Part shown: positions 7,895-16,816 of the stretch, in pieces | Layout of the letters: every line of letters begins with the position of its first letter | How positions within the stretch are numbered: the stretch's first letter is position 1 | Assembly (NCBI GenBank): GCA_030602705.1 | Contig: JAUVZF010000001.1 | Location: forward strand, 51,144 to 115,143 | Source: Planctomycetota bacterium | GTDB taxonomy: Bacteria; Planctomycetota; Phycisphaerae; FEN-1346 | DNA length: 64,000 nucleotides | Direction: 5' to 3' | Program-made: the position numbers and the translations under genes | The notes under the pieces: generated by a model | Databases searched by the model: none | Seen by the model: only the letters and a program-made list of their open reading frames with translations | Told to the model about the DNA's origin: nothing

Positions 7895-9409
7895 GTGTAC
7901 CGCCAACTCGTTCAACTCGTTGAGGGGCTCGGGCGGCCGAGGATCCTGGTGGTCGGCGACCTCATGCTCGACCGTTACGTCTACGGCGATGCCGAGCGCA
8001 TCAGCCCTGAGGCGCCCATCCAGATTCTCCGGGCCGAGGACACGGAGAGCCGTCTCGGCGGCGCGGGGTCTGTTGTTGCCAACCTCCGGGCCCTCGGCGC
8101 GGCCGTCAGCGTGTTCAGCGTTATCGGTCGCGACGCCGCGGGCGCCGAGGTCGGACGCGAATTGAAGGAAGGTGGTGTCCGGACGGGCGGCCTTCTGCGC
8201 CTCGGCGACCGGCCGACCACCATCAAGACGCGGTTCGTCGGACGTGCCCAACAACGCCATCCGCAGCAGGTGCTCCGCGTGGACCAGGAAGACACCCGCC
8301 CGCTCTCCCGCCAGATCGAGGACCGCCTGCTTTCAAAGTTCGAGGTGGCTCTGAAAGCCGCCGACGGCGCCGTCATCAGCGATTACAACAAGGGCGTTCT
8401 GACGCCGCGCCTCACCCGGTCGGTCATCCGCATGGCCCGCCGCAGCAAGGTCCCCGTCGTGGTCGATCCCATCAAGGCGCCCGACTACAGCAAGTACCGT
8501 CGTGCGACGCTCCTGACGCCAAACCGGAGCGAGACGGAACTGGCGTCCGGCGTCCGCCTGACCGGTCGGGGAGCCGTCCGGCGGGCCGCGAAACGGTTGC
8601 TCCACGAGTTGGCGCTCGACGCACTGGTCGTCACCCTCGACAAGGAAGGCGCCTGGCTGGCCGCCAGGGGAAAGCCCGGCAAGATGATCCCGACGCGGCC
8701 GCGGCCGGTTTACGACGTGACGGGCGCCGGCGACATGGTCATCTCGGTCATTGCGCTCGCGCTGGCGGCGGGGGCACCGTTGCCGGACGCGGTGCGTCTG
8801 GCGAACGTGGCCGGCGGGCTGGAGGTCATGAAGTTCGGCGTCCAGACCGTCTCGCGCGACGAGATCATTACCGAACTGCTTGAGGAGGCCCGCCGCAGCG
8901 GCAACAAACTCCGGACGCTCGACGGTCTGCTCGCCGACCTGGCCCGGCACCGGGCGCGCGGCGAGAGCGTGGCGTTTACGAACGGCTGCTTCGATCTGAT
9001 TCATGCGGGGCACATCGAGTATTTCGACTTCGCCGCCAGCCAGAGCGACGTCCTCGTCGTCGGATTGAACTCCGACCGGAGCGTCCGCGCCCTGAAAGGG
9101 CCGCAGCGCCCGATCTGTCCTCAGCGGCAGCGCGCCCGCGTGCTCTCGGCCATCGAGGTGATTGACTACATCGTCATCTTCGACGAGGACACACCGCAGA
9201 AACTCATCGAGGCCGTCCGTCCCGACGCCCTCATCAAGGGCGAGGATTGGCGGCGCAAAGGCGTGGTCGGCCGCAGGTTCGTCGAATCGTATGGCGGCCG
9301 AGTGGTCCTGGCCCCCCTCGTCAAAGGTCTCAGCACGACCGACCTGGTGAACCGTATCCGAGGCACCGGCGCGGCGGCATCCCGCCCGCCGAAGGGAGGA
9401 TCGTCATGA
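7895..9409 (+). CDS. hldE: bifunctional heptose 7-phosphate kinase / heptose 1-phosphate adenylyltransferase
   Basis: Makes ADP-D-glycero-beta-D-manno-heptose for the LPS inner core. 504 residues in two domains. Residues 1-325 are a ribokinase-type kinase with VVGDLMLDRYVYG, GGAGSVVANLRALGA, VISDYNKGVL and the catalytic DVTGAGDMVISV. Residues 350-490 are a nucleotidyltransferase with the HIGH-type TNGCFDLIHAGHIEY and LIKGEDWRRKGVVGRRFVESYGG. The start is GTG 7895 after TAGGAGAG; the nearby ATG at 7891 is out of frame. The stop overlaps gmhA as ATGA. Confidence 0.95.
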   Translation: MYRQLVQLVEGLGRPRILVVGDLMLDRYVYGDAERISPEAPIQILRAEDTESRLGGAGSVVANLRALGAAVSVFSVIGRDAAGAEVGRELKEGGVRTGGLLRLGDRPTTIKTRFVGRAQQRHPQQVLRVDQEDTRPLSRQIEDRLLSKFEVALKAADGAVISDYNKGVLTPRLTRSVIRMARRSKVPVVVDPIKAPDYSKYRRATLLTPNRSETELASGVRLTGRGAVRRAAKRLLHELALDALVVTLDKEGAWLAARGKPGKMIPTRPRPVYDVTGAGDMVISVIALALAAGAPLPDAVRLANVAGGLEVMKFGVQTVSRDEIITELLEEARRSGNKLRTLDGLLADLARHRARGESVAFTNGCFDLIHAGHIEYFDFAASQSDVLVVGLNSDRSVRALKGPQRPICPQRQRARVLSAIEVIDYIVIFDEDTPQKLIEAVRPDALIKGEDWRRKGVVGRRFVESYGGRVVLAPLVKGLSTTDLVNRIRGTGAAASRPPKGGSS

Positions 9410-9999
9410 TCGAACCGATCCAGGCGCATCTTCGCATGAGTGCCGACGTGTGCACGCAGATGGCCGACGAACTGGCCGAGCCGACGGCCCGTGCTGCCAA
9501 GATGCTCATCGAGGCCGTCCGCGGCGGGCACACGGTTTACGTCTGCGGCGACGGGGGCAGCGCCGCCCAGGCCCAGCACATTGCCGGGGAACTGGTCGGA
9601 CGGTTCCTCAAGGAACGGGCCGCCCTGCCCTGCGTCGCACTGACGACCGACACGAGCATCCTGACGGCCGTCGCGAACGATTACGATTTCGAGGACGTTT
9701 TCGCGCGGCAGGTTGAGGGCCTCGTCAAGGAGGGCGACGTGCTCTGGGCGCTTTCAACGAGCGGCAACAGCGTTAACGTCCTGAAGGCGGTGTCGCTTGC
9801 CCGCAAGCGCGGGGCCAAGGTGCTTGGAATGACCGGCCGCGGCGGCGGCAAGTTGAAGGAACTCTGCGACGTGGTGCTCTGCGTGCCGGCCGACTCGAGT
9901 CCGCCGATTCAGGAAGGGCATCTGGTGCTCCTCCATATTCTCTGCGGACTCCTCGAACAGGGCGCCTTCGCGAAAGAGACGCCCGAAACCGAAGGATGA
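9406..9999 (+). CDS. gmhA: D-sedoheptulose 7-phosphate isomerase
   Basis: Converts sedoheptulose 7-phosphate to D-glycero-D-manno-heptose 7-phosphate, the first step of heptose synthesis. 197 residues, the normal family length. SIS-domain signatures are VYVCGDGGSAAQAQHIAGELVGRF, ALTTDTSILTAVANDYDFEDVFARQ and ALSTSGNSVNVLKA. A late PPIQEGHLVLLHILCGLLE matches the metal and active-site helix. ATG 9406 overlaps the hldE stop by four bases and has GGGAGG about seven bases upstream. Confidence 0.95.
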   Translation: MIEPIQAHLRMSADVCTQMADELAEPTARAAKMLIEAVRGGHTVYVCGDGGSAAQAQHIAGELVGRFLKERAALPCVALTTDTSILTAVANDYDFEDVFARQVEGLVKEGDVLWALSTSGNSVNVLKAVSLARKRGAKVLGMTGRGGGKLKELCDVVLCVPADSSPPIQEGHLVLLHILCGLLEQGAFAKETPETEG

Positions 10000-10005
10000 T
10001 ACCTC

Positions 10006-11274
10006 GTGGCCGATGCGGCAGTATTTCTGGACCGTGACGGAACGCTTATCGAGGAGGTCGGCTACGCCTCCCGGCCGGAGCAGATCCGTATCCTTGGCGG
10101 GGTGGGCCGCGCGCTGGCAGACCTGGCAGAAGGTGGATACAAACTGATCGTCGTCACGAACCAGTCGGGCATGGCGCGCGGCCTTTCGACCGAAGAGGAT
10201 CTCGAACGGTTTCATCAGGCCCTCGATGAGCAACTCGACATGCTCGGCGTGCGGCTGGACGCCTACTACGTGTGCCCGCACCATCCCGACCTCCCGAACT
10301 CGCCCAGGCCCGACCTGGTCGTCGAGTGCGATTGCCGAAAGCCCAAGCCGGGGCTCATCCTGCAAGCGGCGGAAGACTTCCGGATCGACCTTTCGGCTTC
10401 GTGGACGGTGGGCGACACATGGCGAGACATTGCGGCCGGCCAGGCCGCCGGTGCGAAGACAATCAAACTGCCGGCCGACGCGGACCACGACTTCGCCCGT
10501 CCGCCGGATGTCGGCCTGCCCACGGCCGAGGCCGACAGCCTGGCCGAGGCCGCCCGCATCATTCTCGGCATCGCGGATGCCGAGGCCGACCTCGCCAGCG
10601 AGACCCCTGAAACCGTAGACGAGCAGGCCGAGGAGCCGCCGGACGAAACGATGGAAGAGCCATCGTCCGAGGAAGTTTCCGAGTCCACAGAGACCGACGA
10701 GTCGGCTCAGGTCGAGGACGCGGCGCCGCCCGAAGAGAACATCGAGGATACGGAGGAGGCGCAAGCCTCCGAAGACGTCGAGGCCGTGGGTGTTCTCGAA
10801 CAGGTGCCGGACGAGCAACCGTCCGACGAGCCGGAACCCGAAACATCAGAGGAGGAGCCCGTCATGGCTCCAGAGGGTGCTTCCCGCTTGGCTGCGATGG
10901 CGGGGCAGTGCGCCCGCTGCGGACAGGACGTCTCGGAGAGCGACCTTGCCGACGGAAAGGCCGGCGAGCGCGACGGATTCCTCCTGTGCTCCGAGTGTCT
11001 TGCCCGCCATCCTCGCGAGTCGGCCGGTGCGTTTCCGAGCGGAGAGAAGGACCTGCTGCGGTCGATGCTTGTGGAACTGCGGCGGATGAACCGGGCGCGG
11101 CAGATATCGGGCCTGACGTGGCTGCGGATGCTGGCATACATCATCCAGGCCGGCGCGCTCTTCTGTGGCCTGGTTCTGGGGCTTGTGAGCGAAGAGAAGG
11201 CCCTGTACATCCAACTCGCCGTTTTTCTGCAACTGGTGGTCGTCGCGCTTGTGCTTTTCGAGAGAAGGCCATGA
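10006..11274 (+). CDS. gmhB: heptose 1,7-bisphosphatase fused to acidic linker, zinc-ribbon-like segment and membrane tail
   Basis: 422 residues, more than twice the usual GmhB length. Residues 1-180 form a complete GmhB-type HAD phosphatase: VFLDRDGTLIEEVGY, VTNQSGMARG, the zinc-loop cysteines and histidine in VCPHHP and ECDCRKPKPG, and VGDTWRDIAAGQAAG. Residues about 195-285 are strongly acidic (Glu/Asp/Pro/Ser). About residues 300-330 hold CARCGQD and LLCSECLARHP, a four-cysteine metal-binding pattern. Two hydrophobic helices near residues 372-418 end the protein. The start is GTG 10006. The stop overlaps the waaF-like gene (ATGA). The extra part is a fusion of unknown role, possibly tethering the enzyme to the membrane. 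Confidence 0.88.
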   Translation: MADAAVFLDRDGTLIEEVGYASRPEQIRILGGVGRALADLAEGGYKLIVVTNQSGMARGLSTEEDLERFHQALDEQLDMLGVRLDAYYVCPHHPDLPNSPRPDLVVECDCRKPKPGLILQAAEDFRIDLSASWTVGDTWRDIAAGQAAGAKTIKLPADADHDFARPPDVGLPTAEADSLAEAARIILGIADAEADLASETPETVDEQAEEPPDETMEEPSSEEVSESTETDESAQVEDAAPPEENIEDTEEAQASEDVEAVGVLEQVPDEQPSDEPEPETSEEEPVMAPEGASRLAAMAGQCARCGQDVSESDLADGKAGERDGFLLCSECLARHPRESAGAFPSGEKDLLRSMLVELRRMNRARQISGLTWLRMLAYIIQAGALFCGLVLGLVSEEKALYIQLAVFLQLVVVALVLFERRP

Positions 11275-12299
11275 CGCTGGCGGTGGCATTGCCGAATTGG
11301 GTAGGCGATGCCGTCATGGCGACGCCGACCTTGCGTGCCCTTCGCGCACGTTTTCCCGACGAGCGTATCGTAGCCGTCGCACGCCCATACGTGCGTCCGG
11401 TCCTCGACCCGAACCCGTGGACGGACGCGTTCATCGAGGCCGACAAGTCAGCAGGACCGTTCCGCGCGGCCGTGCGGGCGCTGCGGCGCGAATCCATCGA
11501 GACGGGCGTCCTTCTGCCGAACAGTTTTCGCAGCGCCCTGATGTTTTGGCTCGGAGGCGTGCACCGGCGGGTCGGCTACGCCCGGGGCGGGCGCGGCTTT
11601 CTGCTGACCGATCGGCTCCAGGCCCGACGCTGCAGCGGCCGGTTCGTCCCAACGCCGCAGATCACCTGCTACTTGGCGCTGGCCGAACATCTCGGCGCGC
11701 CCACCGACGACCGACGTATGGAACTCGCGACGACCGAGCAGGACGAGGCTGCCGCAACAGCGGCGTACGAGACGGCCGAACTCGAGCCGGCCACCACGCT
11801 GCTGCTTTGCCCCGGTTACGCCTTCGGGCCGTCGAAGGCATGGCCGGCGCCGCACTGGGGCGAACTGGTTCGCGGCGCGCGCGAGCGGTTCGGCCTGCGG
11901 TCGGCCGTCCTGTGCAGCCCAAAGGAGGCACAGTTGGCAACCGCCATCTCTGATGCGGCCGGGGGGTGCCCGACGTTCTGCGACAAAGGCATCAGCCTGG
12001 CGTCGGCCCGCGCGGTCGTTCGGCGCGGGCGCGCCATGGTGACGATCGACAGCGGCTTGAGGCATTACGCCGCAGCCTTCGGACGGCCCGTCGTGGCGCT
12101 GTTCGGGCCGACGCACATCGAGTGGACCGAAACATGGTACGCCAAGGAAGTCCGCCTCCAGGCTGCGGTTCCGTGCAGAGCGTGTCAGGAGCCGGTGTGC
12201 CCGATCGGGACGACCGAGTGCATGTGGAAGATCAGGCCGGACGAGGTGCTCGACGCCCTGGCCGAAGTGATTCGCCGCGACAATACCGACTGTGGGTAG
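11271..12299 (+). CDS. waaF: glycosyltransferase family 9, ADP-heptose:LPS heptosyltransferase type
   Basis: Adds heptose to the LPS core at the cytoplasmic face of the inner membrane. 342 residues. It begins LAVALPNWVGDAVMATPTLRALRARFP, the classic GT9 opening with the conserved Asp. It continues with LLPNSFRSALMFWLGG, LLLCPGYAFGPSKAWPAPHWGEL and the ADP-heptose site DSGLRHYAAAFGRPVVALFGPTH. The C-terminus has CRACQEPVCPIGTTECM, as in many WaaF proteins. WaaC or another heptosyltransferase specificity is possible. It overlaps the preceding gene and is followed at 3 bases by the GT2 gene. Confidence 0.88.
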   Translation: MTLAVALPNWVGDAVMATPTLRALRARFPDERIVAVARPYVRPVLDPNPWTDAFIEADKSAGPFRAAVRALRRESIETGVLLPNSFRSALMFWLGGVHRRVGYARGGRGFLLTDRLQARRCSGRFVPTPQITCYLALAEHLGAPTDDRRMELATTEQDEAAATAAYETAELEPATTLLLCPGYAFGPSKAWPAPHWGELVRGARERFGLRSAVLCSPKEAQLATAISDAAGGCPTFCDKGISLASARAVVRRGRAMVTIDSGLRHYAAAFGRPVVALFGPTHIEWTETWYAKEVRLQAAVPCRACQEPVCPIGTTECMWKIRPDEVLDALAEVIRRDNTDCG

Positions 12300-12302
12300 C
12301 GT

Positions 12303-13160
12303 ATGCTCGACCGCGAACGACTCGCCGGAATCCGCGACGGGCGCGAAACGCCCGACGACCTGGCGTCGATTGTCATTCCGCATTATCAAACGGCGGACCT
12401 CGCGACGTTGTGCCTGCGGGCGATCCGTCGCATGACCAACCACCCGTACGAGACGATCGTCGTCGACAACCACAGCCGCGACGGTTCGCTCGAGGCCCTG
12501 CGCCGGGTGAAATGGATCCGACTGGTTGAGCGCGGACCGCAGGCCGAGTCCGAGGCCGTCTACGCTCACGCCGGCGCCATGGACATCGGCACGGCCCAAG
12601 CGCGGGGACGCTGGCTTGTCACTTTCCATACCGATACAATCGTGCGCCGTGAAGGTTGGCTCGGGGAGATGATCGCCCGGCTCAAGGCCGATCCGAAAGC
12701 CGCTGCGCTCGGGTCGGGCAAACTTGAGGCCGACCCCGGCTGGTACCGTGCGATGAAACGCCTCTGGGACACGCACCGGATGAAATCGGCGGCGAGGCGT
12801 GCGGTCGGCTTGCCGCCCGATCCCAGACACGAGCCCAAGGCATGGTACCCGCGGTCGTACTGCGCGGTGTACCGGCTGGACCTCGTCCGCGAACTCGGCC
12901 TGAACTGGCAGCCGGCGCCGGGCCACCCGACCGGCGACCTGCTGTATCGCGGCCTGGTCGAGGCGGGGTATGATGGCATCCGCCTCAGCGCCAAGGAGAT
13001 GCAGGTGTATGTGGAGCACGTGTCCCACGCCACGGCGCTGCTCGGTCGCGGGGGTATCGGGCACTGGCGCGGCAACCAGAAGGTGCGCCGGGCCCTGCGT
13101 CGCATCCTGGGCACGGACCTGGCGCAGGAATTGATGAGCGATGACTCGCTCGACCGGTAG
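12303..13160 (+). CDS. glycosyltransferase family 2
   Basis: 285 residues. GT-A fold signatures are ASIVIPHYQTADLATLCLRAI, TIVVDNHSRDGSLEAL and a DxD-like LVTFHTDTIVRREGW near residue 110. CAVYRLDLVRELGL and GDLLYRGLVEAGYDG are typical of LPS/rhamnosyl-type GT2 enzymes. No membrane helix is seen, so it is cytoplasmic or peripheral. The position between a heptosyltransferase and the LPS-kinase gene suggests core extension. The sugar is not predictable. Confidence 0.8.
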   Translation: MLDRERLAGIRDGRETPDDLASIVIPHYQTADLATLCLRAIRRMTNHPYETIVVDNHSRDGSLEALRRVKWIRLVERGPQAESEAVYAHAGAMDIGTAQARGRWLVTFHTDTIVRREGWLGEMIARLKADPKAAALGSGKLEADPGWYRAMKRLWDTHRMKSAARRAVGLPPDPRHEPKAWYPRSYCAVYRLDLVRELGLNWQPAPGHPTGDLLYRGLVEAGYDGIRLSAKEMQVYVEHVSHATALLGRGGIGHWRGNQKVRRALRRILGTDLAQELMSDDSLDR

Positions 13161-13165
13161 GCGAC

Positions 13166-14908
13166 ATGGCGACCCTGGAGATTCATCCCGACTATCGCAC
13201 GCGGCTGGAGACCTTCGGTCTGGCAACGTTTGACGCGCTTTTCGAGGCCGGTGAGGGCAATCGCGTCGATGGGCATGATTTGCGGTCCGTTTCGCGGCTC
13301 CAGATGGGCGAGGGGGATCGCAAGGTCGTGATCTACGTGAAACGTCGGTGGGGCAAAGCCGCAACCGCTTCGTGGCATGACCTGGTTCGTCTGCGTTTCC
13401 CGATGCTGCCTGTTCACTATGAGTGGAAAAGCGCGCTGCAACTGCTGAAAGTGAACATTCCGGTATCCCGTCCTGTAGCGTGGGGCGTATGTGCCGATGC
13501 CGCCAGACCCCGCGCGCTCATTGCGTTCCGCGAGGTGGAAGGTCCTTCGCTGGCTGAATGGATCCATCGCTCAGCCTCGAAGGCACCGAGTGGCCGCCTT
13601 GCCCGCAGTCGCCATGCCGTCGCAACCACGCTGGGTCAAACCGTGCGACGCCTGCACGATGCCGGCTTCTCATTTCCGGACCTCTACACCAAGCATCTTT
13701 ATCTTGAAGACAGTGACGGCCCTGCGCCGCGCGTGGTGCTGATCGATGTCCAGCGGCTGCGCGCGCTGCTTCCTTGGCGTCGGGTGAAGGATTTGGCAGC
13801 CCTTTACGTGTCGGCGCAGGTTCCGGGCGTCACCCGAACGGATCGCCTCCGCGTTCTTCGGGCATATTTCAGGGGCTGGCGTGTTACAAGTCGGCGAGCG
13901 CGCGCCCTGATGGCTCGCATCGAGCGGGCCGCTGCCCTGATGCCCGGTCGCGGGCGGGACCCCAATCTGATTGACGCGCGCCGGACCGCGCCGCCGGGCG
14001 TCGTGCCGCTGGCAGACGAGAACATGACCGACGTGGACGACGGGCGGCTGCGTGTCAACGAGGCGTTTCGCCCCATGCTCGAGGCGGCAGGACTCACCAC
14101 GCTCGACGCCATCATGGACCTGGAGGGCGGAGAGATGTTTCGCCTCCGGCCCGGCCGGTCCACCGTCAGGCTCGAACTGGACGACCCGGCGGGCGGCAAG
14201 CGCACCGTGTACGTTAAACGGCACACCGGCGTGCCCTTCCGGACGAAACTCAGGCGGACGCTCAGCCTGAACCCGCCCATCTCGTTTGCGAAGCACGAGA
14301 CGCGGGGCATCGTGCGGCTGGCCGACATCGGTATCGCTTCGATGCGGCGGGTGGCCGTCGGCGAGGAGATCACTCACGGCGGCCGCCGGGAACGCAGTTG
14401 CATCATCACGGAAGATATAGCCGGCGCCACACAGGCCGATGACTACTTCCAGGCCAACTTCTCGGGCAAACTGTCCGCCGAGCAGGTTGCGGCCAAGCGG
14501 CGTCTGGTTCTTCAGATGGCGGACCTTGCCCGGCGGCTGCACAGGGCGCGGCTGTCGCACCGCGACTTCTATCTGTGCCACATCATGGTGCGGCCGGTCG
14601 CGGGGGCCGAGCCGGTGCTCCATCTCATTGACCTCCAGCGTCTGACGCATCACCGGCGCGGCATCGGCCAGCGGTGGGTCGTCAAGGACCTGGCCGCCCT
14701 GCTCTTCTCATCGTGGCCGTCGCCCGCTACGGGCATCCGGTCGCCCGTGTTCGGGCAGACGGATCGTCTACGGTTCGCCCGTGCCTATTTCGAGGTTGAT
14801 CGTCTCACGGAATCGCACAAGCGTCTGCTCCGGAAGGTCGTGGCCAAGGCTCGGCGCATCGCGCGGCACGACGCTCGGTGCCGCGCGCGAAGGGGGGCCG
14901 GCCCGTGA
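13166..14908 (+). CDS. tandem LPS/Kdo-kinase-like protein (two InaA/WaaP-type domains)
   Basis: 580 residues with two copies of a lipopolysaccharide-kinase fold. The second half (about 285-575) has VYVKRH, then LSHRDFYLCHIMV with catalytic Asp467, and LIDLQRL with metal-binding Asp489, as in WaaP/InaA kinases. The first half (about 1-265) has VIYVKRRW, FSFPDLYTKHLYLE with Asp172, and LIDVQRL with Asp194. Its HRD-type motif therefore reads FPD while the acidic residues remain. Both halves end with a VKDLAALY/F segment and a DRLR-ARAYF motif. The likely role is phosphorylation of heptose or Kdo in the LPS core. It lies 5 bases after the GT2 and overlaps the next gene by 4. Confidence 0.8.
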   Translation: MATLEIHPDYRTRLETFGLATFDALFEAGEGNRVDGHDLRSVSRLQMGEGDRKVVIYVKRRWGKAATASWHDLVRLRFPMLPVHYEWKSALQLLKVNIPVSRPVAWGVCADAARPRALIAFREVEGPSLAEWIHRSASKAPSGRLARSRHAVATTLGQTVRRLHDAGFSFPDLYTKHLYLEDSDGPAPRVVLIDVQRLRALLPWRRVKDLAALYVSAQVPGVTRTDRLRVLRAYFRGWRVTSRRARALMARIERAAALMPGRGRDPNLIDARRTAPPGVVPLADENMTDVDDGRLRVNEAFRPMLEAAGLTTLDAIMDLEGGEMFRLRPGRSTVRLELDDPAGGKRTVYVKRHTGVPFRTKLRRTLSLNPPISFAKHETRGIVRLADIGIASMRRVAVGEEITHGGRRERSCIITEDIAGATQADDYFQANFSGKLSAEQVAAKRRLVLQMADLARRLHRARLSHRDFYLCHIMVRPVAGAEPVLHLIDLQRLTHHRRGIGQRWVVKDLAALLFSSWPSPATGIRSPVFGQTDRLRFARAYFEVDRLTESHKRLLRKVVAKARRIARHDARCRARRGAGP

Positions 14909-16071
14909 AGATCGGCTTCCAGATCGAGCATCTCGATCCGTCGCGCGGCGGAGCCGAAACATACGTCTACGATTTCGCCCGGGAACTTTTGGCGGCCGGG
15001 CATGAGGTGCACCTGTTCGCGGCCGACTTCGGGGCCGAGCCCGAGGGCGCCGTAGCACACCACGTGCTCCAGCGCGGCCTGACCCGCCCGGAGCGGGACC
15101 TGCGTTTCGCCCGCGCCGCTGCCAAGGCCGCACGCCGGGCAGACCTCGACGTCGTGGTCGCCGTCGGACGAACCTTCGGCGCCAACGTCCTGCAGCCGCA
15201 CGGCGGCACGCTGCCGGGCAGCCGGCGGCAGAACCTGCGCCGCATAGCCGACCCTGCAGTTCGCCGCCTCAAGATGGCGTTCGACTGGATGAATCCGCGC
15301 ACCCGGATGCAACGCTGGATCGAGCGGCGCGCGTACGAGGCGGACCCGCCGCCCGAGGTCATTGCCATCAGCAAGATGGTCCGCCGAGACATGCGCGAGT
15401 TTTACGGCGTTCCCGACGAGCGGCTGCATCTTGTGTACAACGGTGTGGACGTCACGCGATTCTGCCCCGAAGCCTGCTGCACCCTGCGGGACGAGAGGCG
15501 AGAGGCATGGGGCCTGGCGCCCGACGAGACCTGCTTTCTGATCGTCGCGCACAACTTCAAACTCAAGGGCATGCGCGAACTGGTCGAGGCGGTGGCGCGC
15601 CTCGACAAGAGCCAACCGTGGCGCGTCGTCGTCGTCGGGAAAGGCAGTCCGCGGCCGTACCTAGAGCGGATTGAGCAAGCCGCATGCGGTGGACGATTCC
15701 AGTTTGCGGGCGCCATGGACGACGTGGTTCCGGCATACGCGGCGGCCGACGTGTATGTCCAGCCCACCTGGTACGATCCGTGCAGCCTCGTGGTGCTGGA
15801 GGCCCTGGCGTGTGGGCGGCCGGTCATCACCACGCGCTTCAACGGCGCAAGCGAACTCATGGAGGACGGCCGCGACGGCCTCATCGTCGACACACCGGCC
15901 GCCATCGATGCCCTGGCCGAGGCCATGCGGGAACTGCTCGACGCCAACCTCCGACGCCGCATGGGCCGCGCGGCACGCAAGACCGCCGAGCAGCACCCCA
16001 TCGAGCGGAACTTCGAGGAGATGATGGCCGTCTTTGAGAAAGCGGCTGCACGCAAGGAGGCACGGCGGTGA
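14905..16071 (+). CDS. glycosyltransferase family 4 (LPS core type)
   Basis: 388 residues, GT-B fold. KIGFQIEHLDPSRGGAETYVYDFARELLAAGHEVHLFA opens the acceptor domain. The donor domain has LVYNGVDVTRF, FLIVAHNFKLKGMRELVEAV, YVQPTWYDPCSLVVLEALACGRPVITT and NGASELMEDG, with the conserved Glu of the GT4 nucleotide-sugar site. It resembles WaaG-type core glycosyltransferases. The start is GTG 14905, which overlaps the preceding stop as GTGA and follows a G-rich ribosome site. An upstream in-frame ATG at 14878 would give an unlikely basic extension. It overlaps plsY by 4 bases. Confidence 0.85.
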   Translation: MKIGFQIEHLDPSRGGAETYVYDFARELLAAGHEVHLFAADFGAEPEGAVAHHVLQRGLTRPERDLRFARAAAKAARRADLDVVVAVGRTFGANVLQPHGGTLPGSRRQNLRRIADPAVRRLKMAFDWMNPRTRMQRWIERRAYEADPPPEVIAISKMVRRDMREFYGVPDERLHLVYNGVDVTRFCPEACCTLRDERREAWGLAPDETCFLIVAHNFKLKGMRELVEAVARLDKSQPWRVVVVGKGSPRPYLERIEQAACGGRFQFAGAMDDVVPAYAAADVYVQPTWYDPCSLVVLEALACGRPVITTRFNGASELMEDGRDGLIVDTPAAIDALAEAMRELLDANLRRRMGRAARKTAEQHPIERNFEEMMAVFEKAAARKEARR

Positions 16072-16751
16072 TCGCATCGCTTGCAGGCCTCGGCATCGTT
16101 GCGGCATGGTTCGTGGGCGCGTATCTGTGCGGGTCGATCCCGTTCGGCTGGATTATCGGGAAGATGCGCGGCGTGGACATCCGCCGCCACGGGTCCAGGA
16201 ACATCGGGGCGACAAACTGCGGCCGCGTGTGCGGATGGCCGTGGGGCGCCCTCGCGTTCGTCCTCGACGTCGCGAAGGGGTTCGGCCCCGTCTTCGCCGC
16301 CGTGGCGCTGATGCCCGGCCTGGCCAGTGACAGCGGGCCGCAGACCGTCTGGCTGCTGAACGTCGGCGTGGCGGTTGGGCCGATCCTGGGACACACCTTC
16401 CCCGTGTGGCTGAAGTTCAAGGGCGGCAAGGCCGTGGCGACGAGCCTCGGCGTGCTGCTGGCCATACCCGTGCTCTGGTGGATCGCCCTTGTGGCGCTCG
16501 GCGTGTGGGTGGTGGCTGTGGCGGCGTCGGGGTACGTCTCGGTCGCTTCGACGGCGGCGGCCCTGGCTTTCGGCGCGGTGTATGGGTGCTTCTACCGCAC
16601 CGAGGCCCTGACGACGTACCTTCCCGTGACGGTCTTTGTCGCGCTCATCATCGTGCTGGTCATCGTGCGGCACCGGTCGAACTACGGGCGGCTGCTGAAG
16701 GGGGCCGAGAACCGCGTGTGGGGTAAGAAACGCAGCGGCGGTGAAACGTAG
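16068..16751 (+). CDS. plsY: acyl-phosphate:glycerol-3-phosphate acyltransferase
   Basis: Inner-membrane enzyme making 1-acyl-glycerol-3-phosphate. 227 residues, about six membrane segments. The three PlsY motifs are seen: GSIPFGWIIGKMRGVDIRRHGSRNIGATN, VAVGPILGHTFPVWLKFKGGKAVATSLG and the C-terminal VIVRHRSNYGRLLKGAENR. The start is GTG 16068, overlapping the GT4 stop. It is the last gene of the long plus-strand envelope operon and is followed by an inverted repeat. Confidence 0.95.
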   Translation: MIASLAGLGIVAAWFVGAYLCGSIPFGWIIGKMRGVDIRRHGSRNIGATNCGRVCGWPWGALAFVLDVAKGFGPVFAAVALMPGLASDSGPQTVWLLNVGVAVGPILGHTFPVWLKFKGGKAVATSLGVLLAIPVLWWIALVALGVWVVAVAASGYVSVASTAAALAFGAVYGCFYRTEALTTYLPVTVFVALIIVLVIVRHRSNYGRLLKGAENRVWGKKRSGGET

Positions 16752-16809
16752 GCCGGGGCACAGCCCCGGCATTCTATCGATTGTTGCCGGGACGAGCGTC
16801 CCGGCCTAC
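16748..16809. repeat. paired GC-rich palindromes after plsY
   Basis: Two hairpin-forming units face each other. The first (16748-16770) starts GTAGGCCGGG; the second (16786-16809) ends CCCGGCCTAC. The whole is an imperfect inverted repeat between convergent plsY and gatB. The plsY stop codon is inside the first unit. A similar arrangement ends the window at 63908-63986. No T-run follows, so it may be a repeat element as much as a terminator. Confidence 0.6.
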
Positions 16810-16816
16810 ATGATTC

